From the NCBI RefSeq assembly GCF_014201835.1, contig NZ_JACHFH010000005.1, forward strand, positions 37,209 through 101,208: a DNA stretch of 64,000 bases, read 5' to 3'. This stretch comes from Pectinatus brassicae (GTDB lineage: Bacteria; Bacillota; Negativicutes; Selenomonadales; Selenomonadaceae). This document shows, in pieces, positions 17,099-25,227 of the stretch (position 1 is the stretch's first letter; every line of letters begins with the position of its first letter). Both the position numbers and the translations under genes were made by a program. The notes beneath the pieces were generated by a model. It was not told where the DNA came from and searched no databases. It saw only the letters and a list, made by a program, of their open reading frames with translations.

Positions 17099-18388
17099 AT
17101 GAAACAATATATTGGACCGGAAAAAATACTGGAAAAAAAGAAAAAATACATTATGCCTTGTCTGGGACATTTTTATCAGGAACCACCGGAAATGGTTAAA
17201 GGTAATATGCAGTATTTGTTCGACCATACGGGAAAAAAATATACGGATTTTTTTGCCGGTGTTTCAGTAATGAACTGCGGGCACTGTAATCCTCAAATAA
17301 CCAAGGCTGTTTGCGATCAGGTAAATGAACTGCAGCATGTCTGTAATATATATCTTACGGAAAATTTTGTTAATTTGGCAGAAAAATTGGCACAGGTTAC
17401 GCCCGGTAATCTGCAAAAATCATTCTTTTGCTCAACTGGAACGGAAGCTAATGAAGGTGCATTACTTTTGGCTCAGCTATATACTAATAACAGTGAGTAT
17501 ATCAGCCTGCGTCATGGCTTACATGGCCGTACCAAGCTCACGATGAGCCTTACGGGAATAAGTATGTGGCGTACTGATCCTAATCCAGTAGGCGGTATTC
17601 ATTTTGCGCCTAATCCTAATTGTTATCGCTGTCCGCTGAAAAAACGCTATCCGGAATGCGATATGGAATGCGCTAATATGATTGAAGATATTATCGGCTA
17701 TGCTACTTCTGATAAAATTGCTGCCTATATTGCTGAGCCAATACAGGGAAATGGTGGGATAGTGGTTCCACCTAAAAACTATTTTAAACGCGTAAAAGAA
17801 ATTCTCGATAAGCATAAGATATTATTTATTGCTGATGAAGTCCAGACGGGATTTGCCAGAACAGGCAAAATGTTTGCTATTGAAAATTTTGACGTCGTGC
17901 CCGATATTATGACTATGGCAAAGGCTCTTGGCAATGGTGCTCCGATAAGTGCGTTTATTGCTAAACCAGAAGTAGCAGATATATATACTAAGCCTGGGGC
18001 GTCAACACTGGGCGGTAATCCAGTCTCAACGGCAGCAGGTATAGCTGTGCTTAACTATATAGAAGAAGCTGATTTAATTGAATGTGCAAAAGAACGTGGA
18101 GCTCAGCTTAAAGCAGGACTGGCAGAAATACAAAATCGTCATAGCATTATCGGGGATATACGTGGTCTTGGCCTTATGGTTGGAGCGGAATTGGTAGATA
18201 AGGACAATAGTCCGGCACCAGAAAAAGCAGATTTAATTGTTGAAGAAATGAAAAATAATGGTTTTATAATTGGTAAAAATGGTATAGCCAGAAATGTTTT
18301 GGCTTTTCAGCCGCCGCTTGTAATAACTAAAGAAGATATTAATAATATGCTTGATGCTTTGGAAAAAGCTATTAGTAAATATGAATAA
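17099..18388 (+). CDS. Class III (PLP-dependent) aminotransferase
   Basis: 429-residue aspartate-aminotransferase-family enzyme of the AGXT2/4-aminobutyrate group, which moves an amino group from an omega-amino acid or alanine to an oxo acid. Visible: CSTGTEANEGA (PLP phosphate binding), FIADEVQTGFARTGKMFA (PLP Asp) and MAKALGNGAP with the PLP Lys. An insert around residues 173-197 carries several Cys (CYRCPLKKRYPECDMEC), possibly a metal site, which is less usual. Ribosome-binding site GGAAAGGGAG upstream. Substrate not determined. Confidence 0.88.
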   Translation: MKQYIGPEKILEKKKKYIMPCLGHFYQEPPEMVKGNMQYLFDHTGKKYTDFFAGVSVMNCGHCNPQITKAVCDQVNELQHVCNIYLTENFVNLAEKLAQVTPGNLQKSFFCSTGTEANEGALLLAQLYTNNSEYISLRHGLHGRTKLTMSLTGISMWRTDPNPVGGIHFAPNPNCYRCPLKKRYPECDMECANMIEDIIGYATSDKIAAYIAEPIQGNGGIVVPPKNYFKRVKEILDKHKILFIADEVQTGFARTGKMFAIENFDVVPDIMTMAKALGNGAPISAFIAKPEVADIYTKPGASTLGGNPVSTAAGIAVLNYIEEADLIECAKERGAQLKAGLAEIQNRHSIIGDIRGLGLMVGAELVDKDNSPAPEKADLIVEEMKNNGFIIGKNGIARNVLAFQPPLVITKEDINNMLDALEKAISKYE

Positions 18389-18424
18389 ACAAAAAGCACC
18401 GCCAGCTGGCGGTGCTTTTTGTTT
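18386..18424. terminator. Bidirectional terminator between the aminotransferase gene and mgsA
   Basis: A perfect 36-bp palindrome built on AGCACCGCC/GGCGGTGCT with A and T runs at the ends serves both converging genes. Confidence 0.9.
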
Positions 18425-18425
18425 A

Positions 18426-18803
18426 TTAGTCCATTTTATTGGAAACATATTTGAGGATGATATGAGCACTTTTGCGATTAGTAGCTAATGGAATGTTATG
18501 TACATCACAAATGCGCAGTAAAGCGTTAATATCAGGTTCATGCGGCTGTGAAGTCAAAGGGTCACGTAAAAAAATTACATAATCGACTTTTTCAGTAGCA
18601 ATCATAGCACCTATTTGTTGGTCACCGCCTAGTGGACCTGACATCATTGTTTCGACATCAAGCTGATAATTCTTATTTATAAGTGTACCGGTAGTACGAG
18701 TTGCAACAAGATGAAAATTTTTTAATAAATCTTTGTGATTATTGACGAAATCGAGCATTTCATCCTTTTTGGCATCATGAGCTATAAGAGCGATTGTTTG
18801 CAT
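18426..18803 (-). CDS. mgsA: Methylglyoxal synthase
   Basis: Converts dihydroxyacetone phosphate to methylglyoxal and phosphate, bypassing lower glycolysis. 125 residues, slightly shorter than the usual 130-150. The phosphate-binding and catalytic segment [12 protein letters not shown] and the [13 protein letters not shown] segment with catalytic Asp and His are clear. No strong ribosome-binding site is visible upstream of the ATG. Single gene, convergent with the aminotransferase gene. Confidence 0.93.
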   Translation of the reverse strand: MQTIALIAHDAKKDEMLDFVNNHKDLLKNFHLVATRTTGTLINKNYQLDVETMMSGPLGGDQQIGAMIATEKVDYVIFLRDPLTSQPHEPDINALLRICDVHNIPLATNRKSAHIILKYVSNKMD

Positions 18804-18969
18804 AAATACACCGACTTTCTAAAATTATATGTAATGATTAAAAAATATAAAATATTTATATCTAATATAATCTTTTTTAAAATCTGATAATACCAGATAG
18901 TATAAATATATTATTAATTATAATTTAGTATAGACTATTTCAGCAAATTCGTAAATATATATCTTTTTC

Positions 18970-18998
18970 TTGCAAGATAATACATCATGTGTTAAAAT
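18970..18998 (+). promoter_or_regulatory. SRP RNA promoter
   Basis: TTGCAA (18970-18975), 17 bp, TAAAAT (18993-18998); predicted start near 19005, matching the RNA's 5' end. Confidence 0.7.
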
Positions 18999-19004
18999 AG
19001 TTAA

Positions 19005-19162
19005 GCAAAAGCAGTTTCCCAGGTGAGACTGCGGCGCTTGGGTCTCACGCAATGAAGACTCATGAACCCCGTCAGATCCGGAAGGAAGCAGCGGTAAGTG
19101 ATCACCTTTATGTGCCGTGAGGGTGCCTGAGCGTCGTAGTCTGACTTGAGAAGCTGTTTTTT
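19005..19162 (+). ncRNA. ffs: Signal recognition particle RNA (small bacterial type)
   Basis: The SRP domain IV hallmark is present at about 19061-19096 (ATGAACCCCGTCAG, then TCCGGAAGGAAGCAGCGGTA). Flanking arms pair over a long distance (GGTGAGACTGCGGCGC... with ...GTGCCGTGAGGGTGCCTGAG) and the base of the rod is AAGCAG/GAAGCT, followed by seven T residues, so terminator and rod base coincide. It binds Ffh and targets membrane proteins. A minus-strand reading frame across it is spurious. Confidence 0.93.
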
Positions 19163-19199
19163 TAGTTCGCAAAATTATGTAGTAAAAAGGTGGTTTATT

Positions 19200-20990
19200 A
19201 TGGCATATGTAGCACTGTATCGCAAATGGCGTCCTAAAGATTTTGCTGATTTAGTGGGGCAGGATCATATTAGCCATACTTTGGCACAAGCCATAAAGAC
19301 GGGTAAAATAGGTCATGCTTATTTGTTTTCTGGGCCGCGTGGGACAGGCAAGACAAGTACCGCTAAAATTTTGGCAAAAGCATTAAATTGTGAGCATGGA
19401 CCTACAGCTAAGCCTTGTAATAAATGCAGCAACTGCTCAAAAATAAATAATAATACCTTTATGGATGTATATGAAATAGATGCTGCCTCCAACCGTGGTA
19501 TTGATGAAATACGCGATTTGCGTGAGACGGTAAAATATGCACCAGTTGATGGTAAATATAAAGTATATATAATCGATGAAGTTCATATGCTGACATCGGA
19601 AGCATTTAATGCTTTACTTAAAACATTGGAAGAGCCACCTTCGAATGTTGTTTTTATTTTAGCAACAACTGAAGTACATAAAGTTCCTACTACGATACAA
19701 TCACGTTGTCAGCGGTATGATTTTAAACGAATAACCAAAAAAGATATCCAAAAACAGTTAGAAAAAATAACAAGTAGTATTGGTGTTGTATGTGAAGATG
19801 AAGCACTAGAGACAATAGCAGTACATGCTGATGGCGGCATGCGCGATGCCTTAAGCCTGCTCGATCAATGTACGGCACAATCAGATGAAAAGCTGACAAA
19901 AGAAAAAGTAACAGAAATTTTGGGGATTATTGCCCATGAATCATTGTGGAAGATTACTGATGCGATAGCCGCTCATGATATACAGAGTATTTTGCAGGAA
20001 ATAGCTGATATATTGAACACTGGTAAATCAATCAGTCAATTATTGACTGAGCTTAGCTGGCATTGGCGTTCTCTTATGGTTTATAAAGCGGCGCAAACCT
20101 TGACGCTTGATATGTATAAGGAAGATTTTGCGGTAATAAAAAGACAGTCTGACAGTTTTACACATGAACAACTTACAACTATGATAAAAACTGTCTACGA
20201 AGCACTCGGACAAACTCGTTGGTCACCGCAGCCGCGCGTAACTGTGGAAATGGCATTAATGAAATTATGTTATCCCTATGAAAATAGGGAAGCAACAGTT
20301 CCAACTAATGAAAAAATAAATATGCTGGAAGCAAAAATAATGCATTTGGAAAAATTACTGTCCAATATCGGACAGCAGGCAGCAAATGCACCAGTAATGC
20401 AGACAAAGATTTCTGTAAAAGCTACTGGACCTGGACAGGTAGAAAATGTTAAAAAATCACTGCCTTTAGAAGCGGCAGAATCATTGTTGCCGGATATTAA
20501 AGTACAGAAAAATACTGAAACAGCATCTTTGGTACAACCGGCAATTGATATAACAGATGCTGATGCATCATCTATTTGGCAGGTTGCTTTACGTGAATTA
20601 AAAATGCAGCATAAAATACCAGCCTTAGCTTGTGTGGAAAAGGCGCAGCCTCGCTCACTGCAAAATGGACAGCTGGTATTGGCATTTAAAGCGTCTTTTT
20701 TAAAAGCTCGTACGGAACGGGATGATTATCGGAATCTATTGGAAGGAATCCTGTTCGAAAAAACAGGGCAGACCATACGTCTTGTTTGTATAATGGATGA
20801 ATCAGCTGGGGCGAAATCATCAGAAAAAGCCCCAGCCAAACAAACAAAAACAGCAACAGTACCTGTTGACAAAACTAAGATTATTGTTGCTGATGATGAT
20901 TTGAATGAAGAAGAACAAAAGAGATTAAAAAATGCTGTTAATATATTTGGCAATAATATAGTTAATGAAGATAAGGAAACTGATAAATAA
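19200..20990 (+). CDS. dnaX: DNA polymerase III subunit gamma/tau
   Basis: Clamp-loader ATPase subunit, 596 residues. Walker A GPRGTGKTSTAKI (about 46-58), the zinc module CNKCSNC (about 78-84), Walker B IIDEVHML and sensor/Arg-finger segments of the AAA+ domain are followed by domain III (to about 370) and a low-complexity tau-like tail. The start is the ATG at 19200 (MAYVALYRKWRPKDFADLVG) behind AAAGGTGG; the frame opens earlier, within the SRP RNA. The ybaB-recR genes that often follow are absent; a terminator comes directly after. Confidence 0.95.
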   Translation: MAYVALYRKWRPKDFADLVGQDHISHTLAQAIKTGKIGHAYLFSGPRGTGKTSTAKILAKALNCEHGPTAKPCNKCSNCSKINNNTFMDVYEIDAASNRGIDEIRDLRETVKYAPVDGKYKVYIIDEVHMLTSEAFNALLKTLEEPPSNVVFILATTEVHKVPTTIQSRCQRYDFKRITKKDIQKQLEKITSSIGVVCEDEALETIAVHADGGMRDALSLLDQCTAQSDEKLTKEKVTEILGIIAHESLWKITDAIAAHDIQSILQEIADILNTGKSISQLLTELSWHWRSLMVYKAAQTLTLDMYKEDFAVIKRQSDSFTHEQLTTMIKTVYEALGQTRWSPQPRVTVEMALMKLCYPYENREATVPTNEKINMLEAKIMHLEKLLSNIGQQAANAPVMQTKISVKATGPGQVENVKKSLPLEAAESLLPDIKVQKNTETASLVQPAIDITDADASSIWQVALRELKMQHKIPALACVEKAQPRSLQNGQLVLAFKASFLKARTERDDYRNLLEGILFEKTGQTIRLVCIMDESAGAKSSEKAPAKQTKTATVPVDKTKIIVADDDLNEEEQKRLKNAVNIFGNNIVNEDKETDK

Positions 20991-21005
20991 ACCTTCATTG
21001 TAAAA

Positions 21006-21046
21006 ATAAAAACCAATGCATTGTTTTGCATTGGTTTTTATTTTTA
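21006..21046. terminator. Bidirectional terminator after dnaX
   Basis: AAAAACCAATGCA pairs with TGCATTGGTTTTT around TTGTTT; T-runs on both strands. Confidence 0.85.
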
Positions 21047-21376
21047 AGCAGCGATATATCGCAGATAACAGCTATAAATGAAAAATAAAAAGGCAAAGCC
21101 CATACAAACAAAGCTAAAATATTTTACCCAATCGGTATATTTTTCGCTAAGTTTAGCATGACGCTGAGCATAAATTGATAATAAAGCACCTTCTAATAAT
21201 ATGTAAATTACACGGTCAAGAATTGCCAGCTGACTCCAGCCAATCATCAAAAAAATAAAGTTGATACAAATGAGGATGATTAGAACAATGTCGCGGCCCG
21301 GCTTAGCTGGCGACGGAGTCGAAGGCTTTTTAGATTTTTCAATCTTTTCACTGATACGTTTGGAGTATCGTGACAT
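21044..21376 (-). CDS. Small membrane protein of unknown function
   Basis: 110 residues: a basic, Pro/Ser-rich cytoplasmic N-terminus (RISEKIEKSKKPSTPSPAKP) followed by three hydrophobic segments (about 30-48, 53-70 and 83-108). I use ATG 21376, which has AAGGA 9 bases upstream; an in-frame GTG 6 bases earlier is too close to it. Convergent with dnaX. No family recognised. Confidence 0.7.
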   Translation of the reverse strand: MSRYSKRISEKIEKSKKPSTPSPAKPGRDIVLIILICINFIFLMIGWSQLAILDRVIYILLEGALLSIYAQRHAKLSEKYTDWVKYFSFVCMGFAFLFFIYSCYLRYIAA

Positions 21377-21733
21377 TAACACCAGTCCTTTTATATTAGA
21401 TTTGTCTTATTATACCATATATTTTAGCGGCTGACTAACACTAATCTAGTTGTATGACAAAAGATATGAAATTTATAATATATATTCTTTATCAATAGGG
21501 AAATTGTACTAAATTGCAGCAAAATATATGAATATATGTAAAGGTGTCTTTGTTTAAAAAAAGTTATAAGAATTGTTTCTGGATTGATAAAAATAACTGT
21601 ACAATTTAAAAAAAATATTACACTATAATGTATTTTTTTTTCAGAATATGGATTGCTACTTTGGTAAAGGCTTGGTACAATATAACATATTAGTTTTAAA
21701 TTTTATTAAAGATATAGAATTGAGGTGTACATT
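21377..21733. other. AT-rich intergenic region between divergent genes
   Basis: About 350 bp upstream of both the small membrane protein gene (minus) and the AAA+ regulator gene (plus). I see no RNA gene or credible reading frame. A direct repeat TTGGTA occurs at 21661-21666 and 21672-21677, next to TATAAC (21680-21685), and may be the promoter region of the regulator. Confidence 0.4.
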
Positions 21734-21766
21734 TTGCGTCATATGTATACGACGCAAAGACTATAA
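21734..21766 (+). CDS. Possible 10-codon leader ORF coupled to the regulator gene
   Basis: TTG 21734 is preceded at the right distance by GAGGTG, and reads MRHMYTTQRL before a TAA whose last base is the A of the regulator's ATG (TAATG). The regulator itself has no other ribosome-binding site, so it is probably translated by coupling to this mini-ORF. The same bases hold the inverted repeat TTTGCGTC/GACGCAAA (21733-21740 and 21751-21758), which could be an operator or RNA hairpin. Confidence 0.45.
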   Translation: MRHMYTTQRL

Positions 21767-23670
21767 TGATTAGACAAAATCGCAATAGAGAAAAACTCGC
21801 GAATTATTATAATATGTTTACACAAATGGGAACATTGGATCCTAATGTCCATCCGTGGGTCGCTGAGTCTTGGGAAAAAAGTAAACAGCATAATATAGAT
21901 ATAAAAAGATTTAACGATTTACAGGGATTAAATAAGGATGAACTAAAAATATTACAGGGACACCATCGGGCTGCTATTGAATATATGCAGGAATATACAG
22001 AAGGAATAAAAGATTTCCTGCAGGAATATGATTTAAGTTTATTACTGCTTGATAAAGACTGTAATGTATTAAAAAATTATTCCTCGCCTTATAATAGACT
22101 ATTGTCAAAAAAAATTGAAGGTGTAAATCTTCAGTTGGAAAATGTAGGTACTTTTAGTGCCAACATAACAGCACAGTATAAGAGTATGTTTTGGCTATTT
22201 GGGCCTGAGATGTGGCTGCAAAACTATCATGACTGTGATTCTGGTTCAGCACCAATATTCGTTTGCGGTGAAATGAATTATATAGTAACAATTTTGTGTC
22301 GGGACTATGATAAATTGCCACAGGATGCCATAATTTCATTATTGATGTCGATAAAGACAGCAATGGAAATACATTTAAAACAAAAGACATTTTTGCAGGC
22401 ACAAAAAACTATTCTTGATGCTACCCCGTTTGCTGTATATCATATACTTAAAAATGGTGATGTTGCTTATGCCAATAAATTGGGTGAATCACGTTTGGCA
22501 GGTATAGGCGCTATTGATAAAGATGTAACACTTAATCTTAACGAGGTTTTGCTTAATTACCAGCACACACCTATATATAAAGGTTTTGATGGAATATCAT
22601 GCATAAATCAGGAAGTTACCTGGACGACAACAAGCAAAACTTATGAGGATATTACCACAGTAATACCGATAAAAGATGAATTTGACCAAAGTGTAAGCAG
22701 TGTAGTAACAGTTACTATGCCAATAGAAGATTTGCGTATGCTGGTAGCACATGCAGCAGGGTATACAGCTAAATATAGTCTTGATACAATAGTCGGTGAT
22801 AGCACAGCCTGTGTGTCAATGAAAGACAGGGCAATGCGGGCAGCACGAAAAAATAATCATATTTTATTGCAGGGAGAACCGGGAACGGGCAAGCAGCGTT
22901 TAGCGCATGGAATTCATATGGCAGGTCTGCGTGCCAATGGTCCGCTTATCTCTATTAACTGTGGTGATGTTCCACCGGAATTATTGGAACAGGAATTATT
23001 TGGTGCCAAAACTGGACAGGAAGTAAGCCATCCGGGTAAATTGGAATTAGCCAGCGGCGGTTCCTTGTTGATGGATGAAATTGAAAAACTGCCATTATCG
23101 CTCGCAGAAAAACTTGCCCATGCTCTGCAGACTAGAAAAATACGCCGTATCGGCGAAGATATTGAGCGTAGTATCAATATGCGGATAATTGCTTCTTCTG
23201 ATGGTAATTTGCGTCGTTTGTGCGAAAAAAATCTCTTTGATGAAAGTCTTTTTGAAATAATTTCACGTAGCATAATTCATTTACCACCGCTTAGAAGTCG
23301 TCGTGAAGACATATTGTTATTAGCAAACAGCATAATGAGTGAACTTTTGGCACAGCATAAAATCCCAGCTAAAGAATGGTCGGACGAGGCGATTAAAGTA
23401 CTGTCAGAATATGATTGGCCGGGCAATATCAAGCAATTGCAGGGAGTAATTGAAAATGCTGTATTAAGCACTTCCAGCAATATAATTAAGGCTGAAAATA
23501 TCAACCTTATGGGTAATATTAAACCAGACAGCAAATGGAAAGAAGATAAGGAAATATTTATCAGGGCATGGCAGTCGGCCGGCGGCAATGTCAGTCGTTT
23601 AGCCAATTTGCTTGGTGTGAGTCGTGTTACCTTATATCGTTATATAAAAAAATATGGCGTAGAAAAATAA
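21766..23670 (+). CDS. AcoR/DhaR-like regulator with a degenerate AAA+ domain
   Basis: 634 residues in the layout of AcoR/DhaR-type enhancer-binding proteins: GAF-like N-terminus (to about 205), PAS-like domain (about 210-320), AAA+ domain (about 335-560) and a Fis-type helix-turn-helix at the end (NVSRLANLLGVSRVTLYRYI). Walker A (GEPGTGKQ) and Walker B (GSLLMDEI) remain. The GAFTGA loop that touches sigma-54 is gone: ELFG is followed by AKTGQEVSHPGKLELASGG. The arginine-finger segment also departs from FREDLYYRL (here FDESLFEII). It is therefore unlikely to activate sigma-54 promoters normally. Target genes unknown. Confidence 0.85.
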   Translation: MIRQNRNREKLANYYNMFTQMGTLDPNVHPWVAESWEKSKQHNIDIKRFNDLQGLNKDELKILQGHHRAAIEYMQEYTEGIKDFLQEYDLSLLLLDKDCNVLKNYSSPYNRLLSKKIEGVNLQLENVGTFSANITAQYKSMFWLFGPEMWLQNYHDCDSGSAPIFVCGEMNYIVTILCRDYDKLPQDAIISLLMSIKTAMEIHLKQKTFLQAQKTILDATPFAVYHILKNGDVAYANKLGESRLAGIGAIDKDVTLNLNEVLLNYQHTPIYKGFDGISCINQEVTWTTTSKTYEDITTVIPIKDEFDQSVSSVVTVTMPIEDLRMLVAHAAGYTAKYSLDTIVGDSTACVSMKDRAMRAARKNNHILLQGEPGTGKQRLAHGIHMAGLRANGPLISINCGDVPPELLEQELFGAKTGQEVSHPGKLELASGGSLLMDEIEKLPLSLAEKLAHALQTRKIRRIGEDIERSINMRIIASSDGNLRRLCEKNLFDESLFEIISRSIIHLPPLRSRREDILLLANSIMSELLAQHKIPAKEWSDEAIKVLSEYDWPGNIKQLQGVIENAVLSTSSNIIKAENINLMGNIKPDSKWKEDKEIFIRAWQSAGGNVSRLANLLGVSRVTLYRYIKKYGVEK

Positions 23671-23676
23671 AAATGT

Positions 23677-23720
23677 GGTTGGCAATGAAGTATTTTATAC
23701 TTTCATTGCCAGCCTTTTTC
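23677..23720 (+). terminator. Terminator of the AAA+ regulator gene
   Basis: A 13-bp stem (23677-23689 with 23702-23714) followed by TTTTTC. Confidence 0.85.
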
Positions 23721-23890
23721 GTCTTTAAATATATTTTATATAGTAAAAAAGATAGTATACTATTAAAGTTAATTCAATATTTGTGCTTAAATAAACGCAT
23801 ATTCTGTTAGAAAAATAATAATAAGAAAAATATGTACTTAATTAAATGCCGATATACCTGTTTATGCGTATAAATGACAAAATATCAAGA

Positions 23891-23918
23891 TTGCACTATA
23901 GAATATAAGTGTTATAAT
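23891..23918 (+). promoter_or_regulatory. Promoter of a small transcript
   Basis: TTGCAC (23891-23896), 16 bp, TATAAT (23913-23918) with TG before it (extended -10). Sequence from 23721 to here is AT-rich and empty. Confidence 0.65.
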
Positions 23919-23966
23919 AATAATCATTCCCAAGCTATACAGATAAATATTATTTTTCAATGGAAA

Positions 23967-24000
23967 TGCACTGTTTTAAATAATAGTGCCGGTTTTTTTG
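23967..24000 (+). terminator. Terminator-like hairpin in the leader of the 37-residue ORF
   Basis: GCACT pairs with AGTGC around an AT-rich loop, followed by CGGTTTTTTTG. It lies between the promoter at 23891 and the small ORF at 24020, the position of an attenuator. Confidence 0.5.
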
Positions 24001-24019
24001 TTAAAGGGAGATGTGTTGC

Positions 24020-24133
24020 ATGAAAGAAAAAAATACTAAGAATAATCCTGTAGCGGAAGCTGATGAAATGCACAAAGAATTACCACACAAAAAGCAAAAG
24101 AAGTTGAAAAAACCAAAAAGAGTATATAATTAA
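24020..24133 (+). CDS. Lys-rich 37-residue peptide
   Basis: ATG 24020 is preceded by AAAGGGAG, and the frame runs 37 codons (MKEKNTKNNPVAEADEMHKE, then PHKKQKKLKKPKRVYN after two residues). Nearly half the residues are charged, with a strongly basic tail that suggests nucleic-acid or ribosome contact. It has its own promoter, a leader hairpin and a strong terminator, which supports a real small gene. No family recognised. Confidence 0.55.
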   Translation: MKEKNTKNNPVAEADEMHKELPHKKQKKLKKPKRVYN

Positions 24134-24200
24134 CACGATTAAAGCCCTCTATCATGAATAATTGATAGAGGGCTTTAATCGTGTTAATATATATTTTTTT
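24129..24200 (+). terminator. Long hairpin terminator of the 37-residue ORF
   Basis: 26-bp perfect inverted repeat (about 24129-24154 with 24163-24188) around TGAATAAT, including AAAGCCCTCTATCA and TGATAGAGGGCTTT, then a T-rich tract. The bases from 24201 to 24288 show nothing else. Confidence 0.8.
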
Positions 24201-24288
24201 CTTTTAAAATAGATAATTGTGCTAAATGTTAATTATATCAAGATCGTGCTAGAGGCTTTTTACTGTTTTTATTTAATATTAAGTTAAT

Positions 24289-24342
24289 TTGACATTAAAT
24301 AAAGATGGTATTAATATATAGGTACATAAATATATAGAGGTA
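24289..24342 (+). promoter_or_regulatory. Promoter and putative operator of the Xis-like gene
   Basis: TTGACA (24289-24294), 17 bp, TAATAT (24312-24317), then AGGTA (24320-24324) and ATATAGAGGTATA (24330-24342). The AGGTA-containing words recur at the promoter at 24911-24955, partly inverted, which suggests a shared operator. Confidence 0.55.
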
Positions 24343-24348
24343 TAAAAT

Positions 24349-24834
24349 ATGAAATTTTTAACACCGCAGCAGGTAGCAGATATGCTGCAAGTTGACTGTG
24401 ATACAATAATAGCGTGGTTAAAGCAAAATAAATTGCCAGCTGTTAAGATTGGCGATGTTTGGCGGATAGAGGAAGAACGGCTGCAAAATTATTTACAGCA
24501 GGAACTTGATAAAAATAGTATTGAAGAAAAATATGCTGATTATGAAGATAATGTTATACCTAAAAAAGGACGACGTGGCAGGAAACCAACTGGTAAATAT
24601 GATGGTCTGAAAGAAGTCTTAAAAAATACTAAGGGAAAACTTATTAATATGACTTTTGCTGAGGTACAGGATCATATGGGAGATAGTCTGCCCCAGTCGG
24701 CTTATCGTTTGCGACCATGGTGGGCAAATGATTATACACATTCTCAAGCTAGGGCATGGTTGCATAGTGGTTGGGAAACACGCAATGTGGATTTAAAGAA
24801 TCATAAAGTTACTTTTGAACGGATAAAAAAATAG
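24349..24834 (+). CDS. Xis-like helix-turn-helix protein with a C-terminal DUF7662-like domain
   Basis: 161 residues. Residues 1-53 (LTPQQVADMLQVDCDTIIAW ... VKIGDVWRI) form an excisionase/MerR-like winged helix-turn-helix of the type that binds short DNA repeats. A charged linker (KKGRRGRKPTGKY) leads to a C-terminal domain (about 88-161) whose SAYRLRPWWAN...ARAWLHSGW...VTFERI pattern resembles the DUF7662 domain; that label is from memory. Possible roles are control of the flanking small genes or DNA binding in a mobile element. It marks the left border of the CRISPR-Cas island. Confidence 0.75.
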   Translation: MKFLTPQQVADMLQVDCDTIIAWLKQNKLPAVKIGDVWRIEEERLQNYLQQELDKNSIEEKYADYEDNVIPKKGRRGRKPTGKYDGLKEVLKNTKGKLINMTFAEVQDHMGDSLPQSAYRLRPWWANDYTHSQARAWLHSGWETRNVDLKNHKVTFERIKK

Positions 24835-24910
24835 GTTTATAAAAAATTTAATAAAGAAATGCTAAAAAGAGAGGCTGTCGTAGGTTTTTAGCTTTATAAT
24901 AAAAAAATCA

Positions 24911-24955
24911 TTGACAACCTTTAAATACCTCTATATAATTATGGGTACTTAAAGG
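24911..24955 (+). promoter_or_regulatory. Consensus promoter with operator-like repeats
   Basis: TTGACA (24911-24916), exactly 17 bp, TATAAT (24934-24939): a perfect sigma-A promoter. ATACCTCTATAT (24926-24937) overlapping the -10 is the inverse of the ATATAGAGGTAT at 24330, and GGGTACTTAAAGGTATAAAA follows. It would drive the two small genes behind it and could be repressed by the Xis-like protein. Confidence 0.7.
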
Positions 24956-24991
24956 TATAAAAATATAGGAAAATAAAACAGGGAGAGAATA

Positions 24992-25102
24992 ATGAAAGAG
25001 ATAATGGATTATCTAATAATTTTTTGTTTAGCGATTATCATTATATATTTAGTCGAAAATAATAGAAAACTGCGTACTAAAATAAAAATAATAGACAGGT
25101 AG
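24992..25102 (+). CDS. Small single-span membrane peptide (36 residues)
   Basis: ATG 24992 follows AGGGAGAG at good spacing and lies 50 bp after a perfect promoter. The peptide has a short acidic start, one hydrophobic helix (about residues 7-20, DYLIIFCLAIIIIYLV) and a basic tail (NNRKLRTKIKIIDR). This is the build of small regulatory membrane peptides and type I toxins; no family is recognised and no antisense RNA has been shown. Confidence 0.55.
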   Translation: MKEIMDYLIIFCLAIIIIYLVENNRKLRTKIKIIDR

Positions 25103-25227
25103 AAAAATAGTTTTAAAAATATGAGTGAATCAGATTTATTATCTGGTGCTAAGAATCGTAAAAGGGCATATTTTTGTTTCAAACTGGCTGAAACAGCACA
25201 ATTTAATTGATATCGGAGGACATACAA

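Noticed and set aside
18918..19172. An 84-residue minus-strand reading frame.
   Set aside because: It is the complement of the SRP RNA gene.
21661..21685. Possible sigma-54 promoter before the AAA+ regulator gene (two TTGGTA boxes).
   Set aside because: The boxes are 11 bp apart and lack the GC of the -12 element, so they do not fit the sigma-54 consensus.
25120..25209. A 29-codon reading frame between the two small genes upstream of cas10.
   Set aside because: It has no ribosome-binding site and no other support.
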